Shown: positions 1-8,600 of the stretch, piece by piece
Numbering within the stretch: the first letter of the stretch is position 1
Layout of the letters: each line of letters starts with the position of its first letter
Notes under the pieces: model-generated
The model's input: only the letters and a program-made list of their open reading frames with translations
Databases searched by the model: none
What the model was told of the DNA's origin: nothing
NCBI RefSeq assembly: GCF_013426895.1
Contig: NZ_AP023176.1
Span: 1,364,001 to 1,428,000 of the forward strand
DNA from: Paraburkholderia largidicola
GTDB taxonomy: Bacteria > Pseudomonadota > Gammaproteobacteria > Burkholderiales > Burkholderiaceae
Direction: 5' to 3'
Length of the DNA stretch: 64,000 nucleotides
Position numbers and translations under genes: made by a program

Positions 1-277
1 CTGGCTTGAGCGCGACGTCCTTATGATATGCGGCGTGAATGCAATAACCGGATATCACGAAGAACACGATGACGGCGGCAGGTCCGGCGAACAATGCGGT
101 CGACCCGGACCACAACGCGCCGCCCAGAAAGGAAAGCCGGTGCGGCAGGAGTTCTTTGAAAAGGGGCGGCTTGAAGTGGTACATCAGTACCCAGAACGCC
201 GCGAGAAAGCGAATGGCGTCGATCTTCAGGGATTTTCCGGAATTGGCCGACGCCGGCAGCTTCAAGGTATTCGCCAT
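1..277 (-). CDS. Acyltransferase family 3 (OafA/YrhL-like), N-terminal part
   Basis: This gene is cut by the left edge; the first 92 residues are present. They begin MANTLKLPASANSGK and contain the hallmark start of acyltransferase-3 membrane proteins: a first helix with RFLAAFWVLMYHF (the His of the RxxA...H motif is proposed to be catalytic) and a second helix ending FFVISGYCIH. Such proteins transfer acetyl or succinyl groups to surface or periplasmic sugars, with about ten membrane helices. The start is chosen from the ribosome site GGGGCG seven bases upstream. The substrate cannot be judged from this fragment. Confidence 0.85.
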   Translation of the reverse strand, partial: MANTLKLPASANSGKSLKIDAIRFLAAFWVLMYHFKPPLFKELLPHRLSFLGGALWSGSTALFAGPAAVIVFFVISGYCIHAAYHKDVALKP

Positions 278-349
278 TTTTTTCGCCCCTTTTATTACGG
301 CTGCGTCGATCTTATCGTCGCAGCCGATAACAAAAATGGAAAATAATTG

Positions 350-392
350 GCGAAATTAAAACTCACCGCTCGCGGCTTGAATGCGCGAGCGG
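350..392 (-). terminator. Rho-independent terminator of the DUF5666-like gene
   Basis: Perfect 9-bp stem CCGCTCGCG / CGCGAGCGG at 366-392, followed on the minus strand by a T-rich stretch (TGAGTTTTAATTT). It lies 13 bases after the stop of the minus-strand gene at 405 and ends the three-gene cytochrome/molybdoenzyme operon. Confidence 0.7.
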
Positions 393-404
393 CGCTTGCA
401 GCAA

Positions 405-1019
405 TTACATCGGCGGCGCAACGCCATCCTTTTCGACCACGACGCGTTGTGCGACATAGCTGCCTTGCGAAGCCGGCGTCGCGACGACGAACACCTTCTT
501 GCCCGGCGTCAGATCGCCATGCGTGGCGGGCGTGAACGTCACGACGGGCACATTGGGCGGTACGGTCACGACGTTGCTGCCGCCCTTGTACGACAGCTTC
601 AGGTCGCGTCCGCTCGTGCTTTGAACCACGGTGTCGACGTTCGCGTTGGTCATCGAACTGTTCGGCCCGAGGTCCCAGTCGTAGTGCCCTTCACCCGTGC
701 CGCGCGCGGACTCCGGGAATACCACGACTTCCGTTGCCGTCAGCTTGCCATCCGTGCCCGTGGTTGCAGCCGTGCCGATGAACGAGCCCGGCTTGATATC
801 CGACAGTTGCATTGACTTGACGGCCGACACCGTGACGGCCGGCTTCACTTCGATCGACACCGTGTCGCCGCTGCGGCGATGGACCTTGAGCGTGTCGCCG
901 TCGAGCGACACGATTTCACCGCGGATGCGCGAGGGTTTGGTCGCGGGCGCCTGAGCGAACGCGGCCGTGGCAAGCGTAGCGGTCAGAACGGTGGCGCCGA
1001 GTTTGATGCGGAAAGACAT
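405..1019 (-). CDS. Periplasmic DUF5666-like protein
   Basis: A 204-residue protein with a clear Sec signal peptide (about residues 1-22, ending AAFAQ) followed by short beta-rich repeats with the pattern RGEIVSLDGDTLKV that recurs in DUF5666-type domains; at least three such units can be seen (near residues 30, 75 and 150). No catalytic motif and no cysteine is seen. The start is set at the ATG at 1019 rather than 1031 because a GGGAG ribosome site sits just upstream of it. It is the last gene of an operon with a molybdoenzyme and a b-type cytochrome (53-base gap), so a role in the same periplasmic redox branch is possible but unproven. Confidence 0.7.
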   Translation of the reverse strand: MSFRIKLGATVLTATLATAAFAQAPATKPSRIRGEIVSLDGDTLKVHRRSGDTVSIEVKPAVTVSAVKSMQLSDIKPGSFIGTAATTGTDGKLTATEVVVFPESARGTGEGHYDWDLGPNSSMTNANVDTVVQSTSGRDLKLSYKGGSNVVTVPPNVPVVTFTPATHGDLTPGKKVFVVATPASQGSYVAQRVVVEKDGVAPPM

Positions 1020-1072
1020 GGAAGCTCCCAACGGTTGGTTTAAGTGTGGCGAGTGAGAACAGGGTCATTGCG

Positions 1073-1864
1073 TCACGAACCGCCGAACCAGTTGTAGCCC
1101 TGGTTCTCCCAGTAGCCGCCCGGATACTGGTTCGTGATTTCGATCGAGACGATATGCTTCGGATTCTTGTAGCCGAGTTTGGTCGGCATGCGCAGCTTCA
1201 TCGGGAAGCCGTACTTGGGCGGCAGCACGTCGCCGTCGTACGTGAGCGTGAGCAGCGTCTGCGCGTGCAGCGCGGTCGGCATGTCGATGCTGGTCCAGTA
1301 GTTGTCCGCGCAACGTAGCGACACGTACTTCGCGCTCGTATCCGCGCCCACGCGGCGCAGGAAATCGGAAAAGCGCACGCCGCCCCAATGCCCGATCGCG
1401 CTCCATCCTTCGATACAGATATGGCGCGTGATCTGACTTTCCTGCGGCAGTGCGCGCAGTTCGTCGAGCGTCCATACGCGCTTGCCGTGCGCGAGCCCGC
1501 CTACCTGCAAGCGGTAGGTCGCGGCGTCGACTTCGGGCACGTCGTCGATGTCATAGAACGCGTTGAACGGAAACGGCCGCGTGATCATCGACTCGGGATA
1601 AGTCGGCGCGAGTTCTTTTGGGTCGAACAGCAGCGCCTGCACGTCGTCGTTGAAAAACGAAATGCGGCGCAGCGCCGTGTTGACGGTTTTGTCGTTGGTC
1701 AGATCGCAGCCGGACAGCAGCGCGATGCCGCCCAGCGTCAACAGCCGCTGACCGAAGAGCCGTCGCGCGGGTGATTTGAGTTCGCGCTGCGCGTCGCGGA
1801 TGATCGATTCGCCATGTGTGGCGAGAAAAGAGCCTGGCTGCGGGGTTCGCTTGCGGATCGTCAT
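1073..1864 (-). CDS. Molybdopterin-dependent oxidoreductase (sulfite oxidase/MsrP-like), Tat lipoprotein
   Basis: 263 residues. The N-terminus has a twin-arginine pair (RRLFG at 34-38), a hydrophobic stretch and a lipobox LSGC at 50-53, so it should be Tat-exported with cofactor and anchored as a lipoprotein. The rest is an oxidoreductase molybdopterin domain. Cys150 in RHICIEGWSAIGHWGG is the expected molybdenum ligand; this motif is the YedY/MsrP-like variant of the sulfite oxidase fold. The gene starts 3 bases after the cytochrome b gene ends, so the two are translationally coupled and the cytochrome is its probable electron partner. Substrate is unknown; sulfite or methionine sulfoxide are candidates by family only. 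Confidence 0.85.
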   Translation of the reverse strand: MTIRKRTPQPGSFLATHGESIIRDAQRELKSPARRLFGQRLLTLGGIALLSGCDLTNDKTVNTALRRISFFNDDVQALLFDPKELAPTYPESMITRPFPFNAFYDIDDVPEVDAATYRLQVGGLAHGKRVWTLDELRALPQESQITRHICIEGWSAIGHWGGVRFSDFLRRVGADTSAKYVSLRCADNYWTSIDMPTALHAQTLLTLTYDGDVLPPKYGFPMKLRMPTKLGYKNPKHIVSIEITNQYPGGYWENQGYNWFGGS

Positions 1865-1867
1865 GAT

Positions 1868-2467
1868 TCAGCGCCCCCGGATCATCAGCAGCAACGAACG
1901 TGGCACGAGCGCGACCATCACCACATGCACGACGAAGAACGCGACCAGCACGCTCATGCAGACGAAGTGCACGATGCGCGCATTGTCATAGCCGCCCATC
2001 AGCGTGCGCAGGAGCGGAAACTGCACGGATTTCCACACCGCGAGCCCCGACAGCACGATCAGCACGATATCGGCGATCACGACGAGATAGGCGAGCTTTT
2101 GAATCGCGTTGTAATGCGCGAGGTCGTCGTGCTTCAACCGTCCGCGCAAGGCCGCGAGCAGATCGGCGGCAAGCAGCTTCGGGTTGAGCGGCAACAGCTT
2201 GCGCCGCAAGCGCCCCGACGCCACATTGCCCGCCAGATACACGATGAAGTTCGCGACCAGCAGCCACATCACCGCAAAGTGCCATTGCAGCGCGCCGCCG
2301 AGCCAGCCGCCTAGCGTGATCGAAGGAGAAAACTGAATGACGGGAAAGATCGGCGACGCATCGTAAATCTGCCAGCCGCTCATGACCATCAGCACGACGG
2401 CCAAGGCATTGATCCAGTGCGTAATCCGTACCCACCCCGGTTGAACCGTGTTGTGACTCAAGACCAC
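1868..2467 (-). CDS. Cytochrome b561-like membrane protein, redox partner of the molybdoenzyme
   Basis: 199 residues with four to five hydrophobic helices and well placed histidines: His17 in RITHWINALAV, His63 in LQWHFAVMW, and His residues in the last helices (IVHFVCMSV, FFVVHVVMV). This is the pattern of the di-heme cytochrome b561 / Ni-Fe hydrogenase b subunit family that passes electrons between the quinone pool and a periplasmic molybdoenzyme. The listed start is GTG at 2467; a TTG at 2461 sits at a better distance from the GGAG ribosome site and is equally likely. First gene of a three-gene operon. Confidence 0.85.
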   Translation of the reverse strand: MVLSHNTVQPGWVRITHWINALAVVLMVMSGWQIYDASPIFPVIQFSPSITLGGWLGGALQWHFAVMWLLVANFIVYLAGNVASGRLRRKLLPLNPKLLAADLLAALRGRLKHDDLAHYNAIQKLAYLVVIADIVLIVLSGLAVWKSVQFPLLRTLMGGYDNARIVHFVCMSVLVAFFVVHVVMVALVPRSLLLMIRGR

Positions 2468-2671
2468 TCCAGGTTTGATGTTGTTGTTTCCGGCGCCACG
2501 CGATCAGCAACCGGCAATGCGCGGGCGCGCGCGAATCCGCGAATCCGATAGCGCGACATAGGGGCTAACGCAGTCGATCGGTGCTTATTCCGTCACGTCG
2601 TCAGATTTTTTTCTTGCATTTGACTTGCAATGGCAATGCGGACGGCGTGTCTCTTAAACGGCATGCCGCCC

Positions 2672-2701
2672 TTGCACCGAGCTAATGTTATGTTATAACA
2701 T
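2672..2701 (+). promoter_or_regulatory. Promoter with overlapping Zur operator
   Basis: The sequence ATGTTATGTTATAACAT (2685-2701) is a perfect 7-bp inverted repeat with a 3-base centre, the layout of the proteobacterial Zur (zinc uptake regulator) box. It overlaps a likely -10 element TATAAC (2694-2699), with a weaker -35 TTGCAC (2672-2677) 16 bases upstream. Zinc-loaded Zur bound here would block the promoter of the TonB receptor that starts at 2831. The motif match is seen; Zur control is inferred. Confidence 0.7.
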
Positions 2702-2830
2702 CGCCAACATTGCCTTTCGTCACGACGACAGGACGGAGAGTCATAACTACAACCGTTTCAACGGCGCCATCAGTCATCGCGTAAGCGATTCGAAAACTGC
2801 TTTGCTGCATATCGCATCCATAGGATTCCT

Positions 2831-5026
2831 ATGGATCGGACGCGCGCGCGCCGTGAAAACGCATCGAACAAGATCTCAACGACAGCAAATCAAAACAACA
2901 TGCGCAAACACACTCACGTGATGTACGCCACGCTGCTTCTGTTTAGTGCCGCTTCACGGGCATCGGCGGCTACGGATCCTTCCGCATCGACAGAGAGTCT
3001 CGCCGACCCAACCGAAATGACCGATGTGAAAGTGAGCGCCAAACGGCTCGATGACGTTCGCAACGGCTTGTTGCCCGAAACGGGCAGCAGCGTCTACCGC
3101 TTCACACAGGACGATATCGACGCCCTGCCCGCCGGCCAGAACACGCCGCTCAATCAGGTGCTATTGCAGGCACCGGGCGTGGCTGCGGATTCATACGGCC
3201 AGTTGCACGTGCGCGGCGATCACGCGAACCTGCAATACCGGATCAACGGCGTCATCATTCCCGAACCGATCAGCGGCTTTGGCCAGTCGCTCGACACGCG
3301 CATCATCGATCAGGTCAATCTGCTGACGGGGGCGTTGCCCGCCCAGTATGGCTACCGGACAGCGGGTATCGTCGATATCCACACCAAATCGGGCGACACG
3401 GGCAACGGCGGTTCGATCGACGTCTTCGGCGGCAGCCATCAGACCATCAAGACCAGCGCCGACGTATATGGCAGCAAGGGGCCGTTCAGCTACTATCTGA
3501 GCGGCTCGCTGGGCATGAACAATCTGGGCATCGAAAACCCGACCGCGAGCGCCAACGCCATTCACGATCACACACGCCAGGGCGACGCGTTCGGCTATCT
3601 GTCGTACATCATCAATCCGCTGACGCGCGTGAGTCTGCTGTTCGGCACGACCAGCAACCAGTTCGACATTCCGAATACGCCCGGCCTGCCGACCAGCTTC
3701 ACGCTCAACGGCAACAACACGTTCGATTCATCGCAACTGAACGAAACCCAATCCGAACTGAACAACTTCGCGGCGATCGCGTTGCAGGGGACGAACGGCG
3801 GCGCATTCGATTATCAGGTCGCGTTTTTCACGCGCTACACGCGCACACAGTTCAACCCGGACCCCGTCGGCGATCTGCTGTTCAACGGTGTCGCGGCGCA
3901 AGACTTTCACAGCAACTCGGCCAATGGCGCGCAAGTCGACACCACCTGGCGTCTGAACGACAAACATACCGTGCGCGCGGGCCTGTTCTTCCAGCAGGAG
4001 CACGCGGTATTCAACAACAGCGTGAACGTCTTCGCCGTCGATCAAAACGGTAACCAGCTCTCGGATCAACCGTTCAACATTCAGGACAACAGCAGCAAAA
4101 CGGGCTACCTGTACAGCCTGTACGCGCAGGACGAATGGAAGGTCACCGACCGCCTCACAGTGAACTACGGTCTGCGCTACGACCGGATGGACGAGTACAC
4201 GAGCGCGAGCCAGTTGAGCCCGCGCATCGGCGCGGTCTACACGCTCACGCCGACGACGACCGTGCACGCCGGCTACGCACGCTATTTCACGCCGCCCGCA
4301 TTCGAGCTGGTCTCCGGCTCGACGATCTCGAAGTTCAACGGCACGACGAACCAGAGTCCGTCCAGCCAGAACGATCCCGTGCAACCCGAACGCAGCCATT
4401 ACTTCGATATCGGCGTCACGCAAAAGCTTGGTTCAGCGCTGACGCTCGGCCTCGATGCGTACTACAAGAAGTCGACCAATCTGCTCGACGAAGGGCAATT
4501 CGGCTCCGCGCTGATTTTCACGCCGTTCAACTATCAATACGGCAAAACGTACGGCGTCGAATTCACGGCGAACTTCCGGCGCGACAACGTCTCCGCTTAT
4601 CTGAACCTTGCGTATAGCCGCGCGCAGGGCAAGCAGATCAGTTCGGCGCAATTCAATTTCGATCCCGACGAACTGGCCTTCATCAACAGCCATTGGGTGT
4701 TTCTCGATCACGACCAGCGCGTGACGGCTTCGTTCGGCGGCACCTACGATCTCGGCAGGACGACGTTCACGTTCGACGGACTCGTCGGCAGCGGACTGCG
4801 CAGCGGCTTTGCCAACACGGACCGTCTGCCCGTCTATGCGCAGGTGAACCTCGGGGTGATCCAGCATTTCAACCAGCCGCTGATCGGCAAGTTCGACGCG
4901 CGTCTGCTCGTGATCAACGCGTTCAACCGCGTCTACGAACTGCGCGACGGCTCGGGCATCGGTGTCGGCGCGCCGCAATACGGTCCGCATTTCGCGGTGT
5001 ATGCGGGCGCGACCAAATACTTCTGA
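2831..5026 (+). CDS. TonB-dependent outer membrane receptor, probably zinc-repressed
   Basis: 731 residues. After a signal peptide (ending ASRASA near residue 47) comes a plug domain (about 80-190; NQVLLQAPGVAADSYGQLHVRGD, then INGV) and a 22-strand type barrel ending in the C-terminal aromatic YAGATKYF, the outer-membrane insertion signal. It would import a scarce nutrient with TonB energy. Ligand is not readable from the protein; the Zur box upstream points to zinc, a zinc chelate, or a metal-bound cofactor. The start at 2831 has AGGA five bases upstream but gives a long basic leader; ATG at 2900 (MRKHTHVM) would give a more usual signal peptide. The start at 2831 lies in a 17-base palindrome (2818-2834) that could hide it. 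Confidence 0.9.
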   Translation: MDRTRARRENASNKISTTANQNNMRKHTHVMYATLLLFSAASRASAATDPSASTESLADPTEMTDVKVSAKRLDDVRNGLLPETGSSVYRFTQDDIDALPAGQNTPLNQVLLQAPGVAADSYGQLHVRGDHANLQYRINGVIIPEPISGFGQSLDTRIIDQVNLLTGALPAQYGYRTAGIVDIHTKSGDTGNGGSIDVFGGSHQTIKTSADVYGSKGPFSYYLSGSLGMNNLGIENPTASANAIHDHTRQGDAFGYLSYIINPLTRVSLLFGTTSNQFDIPNTPGLPTSFTLNGNNTFDSSQLNETQSELNNFAAIALQGTNGGAFDYQVAFFTRYTRTQFNPDPVGDLLFNGVAAQDFHSNSANGAQVDTTWRLNDKHTVRAGLFFQQEHAVFNNSVNVFAVDQNGNQLSDQPFNIQDNSSKTGYLYSLYAQDEWKVTDRLTVNYGLRYDRMDEYTSASQLSPRIGAVYTLTPTTTVHAGYARYFTPPAFELVSGSTISKFNGTTNQSPSSQNDPVQPERSHYFDIGVTQKLGSALTLGLDAYYKKSTNLLDEGQFGSALIFTPFNYQYGKTYGVEFTANFRRDNVSAYLNLAYSRAQGKQISSAQFNFDPDELAFINSHWVFLDHDQRVTASFGGTYDLGRTTFTFDGLVGSGLRSGFANTDRLPVYAQVNLGVIQHFNQPLIGKFDARLLVINAFNRVYELRDGSGIGVGAPQYGPHFAVYAGATKYF

Positions 5027-5038
5027 TACGCGAAGTGG

Positions 5039-5066
5039 GAGAAAGCGGTCAAGCGCCCGCTTTCTC
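5039..5066. terminator. Bidirectional terminator between convergent genes
   Basis: Perfect 10-bp stem GAGAAAGCGG / CCGCTTTCTC with an 8-base loop. It serves both the TonB receptor (plus, stop at 5026) and the DsbA-like gene (minus). The stop codon of the latter (5049-5051) lies in the loop. Confidence 0.7.
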
Positions 5067-5702
5067 TTCAGCAAGAATCTGCTGGATCACCTGCTCGAAC
5101 GCTTCGACAGGCTGGCCGCCCGTCACCAGATACTTCTGGTTGAACACGATCGACGGTACCGACTGAATGCCCATTGCCTGGAACTGCTGCTCTTCGGCGC
5201 GCACTTCTTCGGCATAGTCGTTGCCGTTCAGCACGTCGCGCGCTTTCGCGGCATCGAGACCGACGGATTGCGCGGCTTCGACCAGCACGTCGTGATTGCT
5301 CGGGTCCTTGCCGTCGCCGTGATACGCCTGCAACAGCGCGAGCTTCAACGGCAGCTGCTTGCCTTCGATACCCGCCCAATGCAGCAGCCTGTGCGCATCG
5401 AACGTGTTGTACACGTAATTGCGCGGGCCGAACGCAAAGCCGACGCTCGCGCCGCGTTCGCGGATCATTGCCTGCGTCTCTTCGATCTGCGCCGGCGTGC
5501 GGCCATATTTCTTGCCGAGATAATCGACGATGGCTTCGCCTTCCGGCCCCATCTGCGGATTCAGTTCGAACGGATGCATGACGATCTCGGCCTTCACGTC
5601 ATCACCGAGACGCGACAGCGCTAACTGCAGCGACGAAAGCCCGATCGCGCACCACGGGCAGGCGATATCGGAGACAAAATCGATCTTGAGTTGTTGCGTC
5701 AT
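5049..5702 (-). CDS. DsbA family oxidoreductase (FrnE-like)
   Basis: 217 residues from the ATG at 5702. The thioredoxin-fold active site CPWC is at residues 15-18 in DFVSDIACPWCAIG, and the cis-proline loop is QSVPSIVF near residue 180. The long helical insertion and the order of motifs match the FrnE / 2-hydroxychromene-2-carboxylate isomerase-like DSBA branch. There is no signal peptide, so it acts in the cytoplasm; FrnE homologues are thiol oxidoreductases linked to oxidative stress. It stands alone and convergent to the TonB receptor gene. Confidence 0.88.
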   Translation of the reverse strand: MTQQLKIDFVSDIACPWCAIGLSSLQLALSRLGDDVKAEIVMHPFELNPQMGPEGEAIVDYLGKKYGRTPAQIEETQAMIRERGASVGFAFGPRNYVYNTFDAHRLLHWAGIEGKQLPLKLALLQAYHGDGKDPSNHDVLVEAAQSVGLDAAKARDVLNGNDYAEEVRAEEQQFQAMGIQSVPSIVFNQKYLVTGGQPVEAFEQVIQQILAEEKAGA

Positions 5703-5876
5703 GTGTTGCGGACCCAATGAATGTTTAGAGGATCGGACCACCTTATCAGAAACCGGCGCGATCGTTTTCTACCGCGCCGCAGCATACCCGGATTCGCAAA
5801 TTCGCGCGTGTCTTGTGGCAGGCGGCGCCATTTTCACCAATAATGGCCCAATAACTGTCGCAGAATGAGGACGGCC

Positions 5877-7922
5877 ATGGATTACCCACCCGAAGCCATC
5901 CGTACCATCGCGCTGGTCGGCCACGCCGGTTGCGGCAAGACCTCGTTGATCGAGGCGCTGCTCAAGGAAGGCGGGGCGATCCACGCGGCAGGCAGCGTCG
6001 ACCGGGGCTCGACCGTCTGCGACTTCGATCCGCTGGAGCGCAAATACCACCACTCGCTCTCTTCCGCGATCGCCCACCTGCATTACCAGAACACCCGCAT
6101 TTACCTCGCCGACACTCCCGGCTACCCCGACTTCTCCGGCCTTTCCATCAGCGCGCTGCCCGCCGTCGAAACCGCCGCGATCGTCATCAACGCGCGCACC
6201 GGCATCGAAATGACCACCCGCCGCATGATGGCGTGGGCCGAGGCGCGCAAGCTGTGCCGGATCATCGTCGTGAACGGCATCGATGGCGACAAGGTCGATC
6301 TGCCCGGTCTGCTCGAAGAGATTCAGGAGACTTTCGGCAAGGACTGTCTGCCCATCAACCTGCCCGCGCAAGGCGCAAGCGCCGTGGTCGACTGCTTCTT
6401 CAACCCGTCCGGCGAGTCCGATCTGCTGTCGGTGGAATCCGCGCACAACGCGCTCGTCGATCAGGTGATCGAACTCGATGCCAAGCTGATGGAGCTGTAT
6501 CTCGAACAGGGCGAAGCGGTCCAGCCGGAACAACTGCACGAACCGTTCGAGCGCGCGTTGCGCGAAGGGCATCTGGTGCCCGTGTGCTTCACGTCGTCGG
6601 CGACGGGCGCCGGCATCCGCGAACTGCTCGACGTGTTCGTCAAACTGTTGCCCAATCCGCTCGAAGGCAATCCGCCCCTCTTCTATCGCGATGTCGATGG
6701 CCGGCGCGAGACGGTGCAGGCCGAACCCGATCCCAACAAGCATGTGCTCGCGCATGTCTTCAAGATCGTGATCGACCCGTACATCGGCAAGATGGCTGTG
6801 TTCCGCATCCATCAGGGCACGGTGCGGCGCGACAGTCAGCTCTATATCGGCGATGCGCGCCAGCCGTTTCGCGTCGCGCATCTGATGCTGCTGCAGGGCA
6901 AGGACCACGAAGAAATCGCGCAGGCGGGACCGGGCGATATCTGCGCGACGGCGAAGATCGACGAGATTTCATTCGACGCCGTGCTGCACGATGCCCCCGA
7001 AGACGGCAACATCCATCTCGCCCCGCTCGCGTTTCCGACGCCGATCTACGGCCTCGCCATCGAGCCGGAGCGGCGCGGCAACGAACAGCGTCTGTGGGAG
7101 ATCCTGCAAAAGCTCGCGGCGGAAGACCCTTGCCTGAAAATCGAACATCCCGTCGGCACCAACGAGACCGTCGTGCGCGGTCTGGGCGAACTGCATCTGC
7201 GGCACATGCTGGAGCGGCTCGCCGATCAATACAAGCTCGGCGTCATCACGCGGCCACCGAAGATCGCGTACCGCGAGACCATTGGCGGCAAGGCGGAAGG
7301 ACATCATCGGCACAAGAAACAGACGGGCGGCGCCGGCCAGTTCGGCGAAGTGATGCTGCGCGTCGAGCCCTTGCCGCGTGGCGCGGGCTATGAATTCGTC
7401 GATGCCGTCAAAGGCGGCGCGATTCCGGGCCAGTTCATGCCCGCCGTCGAAAAAGGCATCTTGCAGGTGATCGAAAACGGCCCGCTGGCGGGCTTTCCGA
7501 TGCAGGACGTTCGCATCACCGTGTTCGACGGCAAGAGCCATCCTGTCGATTCGAAGGAAGTCGCGTTCGTCACGGCGGGCCGCAAGGCGTTCATCGATGC
7601 AATCCTGAAAGCGCAGCCGATCCTGCTCGAACCGATCGTAAACATCGAGGTGATGACGCCCGAGACGACGATGGGCGACATCATCGGCGACCTGTCGTCG
7701 CGGCGGGCGCAGGTGCAAGGCACGCGCAATCTGACGGGCCGTGCTGTCGTCGTGGCGGGGAAAGTGCCGTTATCGGAACTGGCCGACTATCAGTCACGCC
7801 TGAACGCGATCGCGGGCGGACACGGCAATTACAGCATCGAGTTGAGCCACTACGATCCTGTGCCGCCGAACCAGCAGGACAAGCTCGCGTCGCAGTACAA
7901 GAAGCAATCCGACACGGCCTGA
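5877..7922 (+). CDS. Elongation factor G-like translational GTPase
   Basis: 681 residues from the ATG at 5877, which has GAGGA at the right distance; an in-frame ATG at 5865 is less likely. All EF-G domains can be followed: P-loop GHAGCGKT (15-22), G3 motif DTPGYPD (79-85), domain II from about 280, domains III-V to the end with RAQVQGT near 610. It belongs to the EF-G-like group distinct from housekeeping FusA; the group's role is not settled. The G4 motif, normally NKxD, reads NGID (133-136), losing the lysine that contacts the guanine. No ribosomal protein genes are near, so it is not the str-operon copy. Confidence 0.9.
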   Translation: MDYPPEAIRTIALVGHAGCGKTSLIEALLKEGGAIHAAGSVDRGSTVCDFDPLERKYHHSLSSAIAHLHYQNTRIYLADTPGYPDFSGLSISALPAVETAAIVINARTGIEMTTRRMMAWAEARKLCRIIVVNGIDGDKVDLPGLLEEIQETFGKDCLPINLPAQGASAVVDCFFNPSGESDLLSVESAHNALVDQVIELDAKLMELYLEQGEAVQPEQLHEPFERALREGHLVPVCFTSSATGAGIRELLDVFVKLLPNPLEGNPPLFYRDVDGRRETVQAEPDPNKHVLAHVFKIVIDPYIGKMAVFRIHQGTVRRDSQLYIGDARQPFRVAHLMLLQGKDHEEIAQAGPGDICATAKIDEISFDAVLHDAPEDGNIHLAPLAFPTPIYGLAIEPERRGNEQRLWEILQKLAAEDPCLKIEHPVGTNETVVRGLGELHLRHMLERLADQYKLGVITRPPKIAYRETIGGKAEGHHRHKKQTGGAGQFGEVMLRVEPLPRGAGYEFVDAVKGGAIPGQFMPAVEKGILQVIENGPLAGFPMQDVRITVFDGKSHPVDSKEVAFVTAGRKAFIDAILKAQPILLEPIVNIEVMTPETTMGDIIGDLSSRRAQVQGTRNLTGRAVVVAGKVPLSELADYQSRLNAIAGGHGNYSIELSHYDPVPPNQQDKLASQYKKQSDTA

Positions 7923-7952
7923 CGCGCCCGTCCGGCGACGCAATAAAGACGG

Positions 7953-8600
7953 TTAGCGCGACTTGCCGCGCGTGCCCTTCTTCGCGCTCGCGGCGCGCGG
8001 CGCATCCTTGACGGGCAACGCGCCGCCCGCGATCTGCTCCATCCACGACAACGCATCGACGTACGCCAGAAACTGTTGCAGATAGCCCGGCGACAGCTCG
8101 CGCATCAGCGACAGCGACCGATGCACGAGGCTGCTCGAATTGAGCGGCCCGGCATTGCCCGGCACCTGTTCGAGCGACACGCGCACCTGTTTCTCGGCAC
8201 TGACCTTGGACCAGGTTTCGCGGAAGTAATCGAGCGCCTTCAGTTCGGAGCGAACGGCGGCACTGAGCGCAACGCGTTCGTCGCCCGCCTGCGGATGGCT
8301 CGCGATGTAGTCGACTAGTTCTCCGAGCGGTCCACGCGCGGGCTTGCACGGCACGGGTGTTTGGGCCGTCGTTGCAGCGCTGCCGAGATCTCCGGTATAG
8401 GCTTCGAGCAAGGTCGACAGACGCGCATCGAGAATGCGGCGCGCTTCGCCTTCGTGAGCGGCTGCACGCCGGGCGAGCGCATCCATGAAATGAAAGCGCA
8501 ACGGATCGAACCGGTCGGCGCCCTGCTCGCGCCATGCGTCGAGCGTCGCCTGTGCGTCGCTGGTGCGCGCGCTTTCGTCCGCGCTTGCGTTGTTACTCAC
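7953..8600 (-). CDS. DUF2894 protein of the DUF3348/DUF802 motor cluster
   Basis: 215 residues, soluble, no signal peptide. It matches the DUF2894 family: an N-terminal helix with DAWREQGADRFDPLRFHFMDALARRAA, a middle section, and a helical end with LMRELSPGYLQQFLAYVDALSWM, then a basic tail (SAKKGTRGKSR). Start is the GTG at 8600, which overlaps the TAA of the OmpA-like gene by 8 bases (GTGAGTAA), so translation is coupled. It is the last gene of a four-gene operon. Function is unknown; by position it may be a cytoplasmic effector or assembly factor for the stator-like complex. Confidence 0.8.
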   Translation of the reverse strand: MSNNASADESARTSDAQATLDAWREQGADRFDPLRFHFMDALARRAAAHEGEARRILDARLSTLLEAYTGDLGSAATTAQTPVPCKPARGPLGELVDYIASHPQAGDERVALSAAVRSELKALDYFRETWSKVSAEKQVRVSLEQVPGNAGPLNSSSLVHRSLSLMRELSPGYLQQFLAYVDALSWMEQIAGGALPVKDAPRAASAKKGTRGKSR

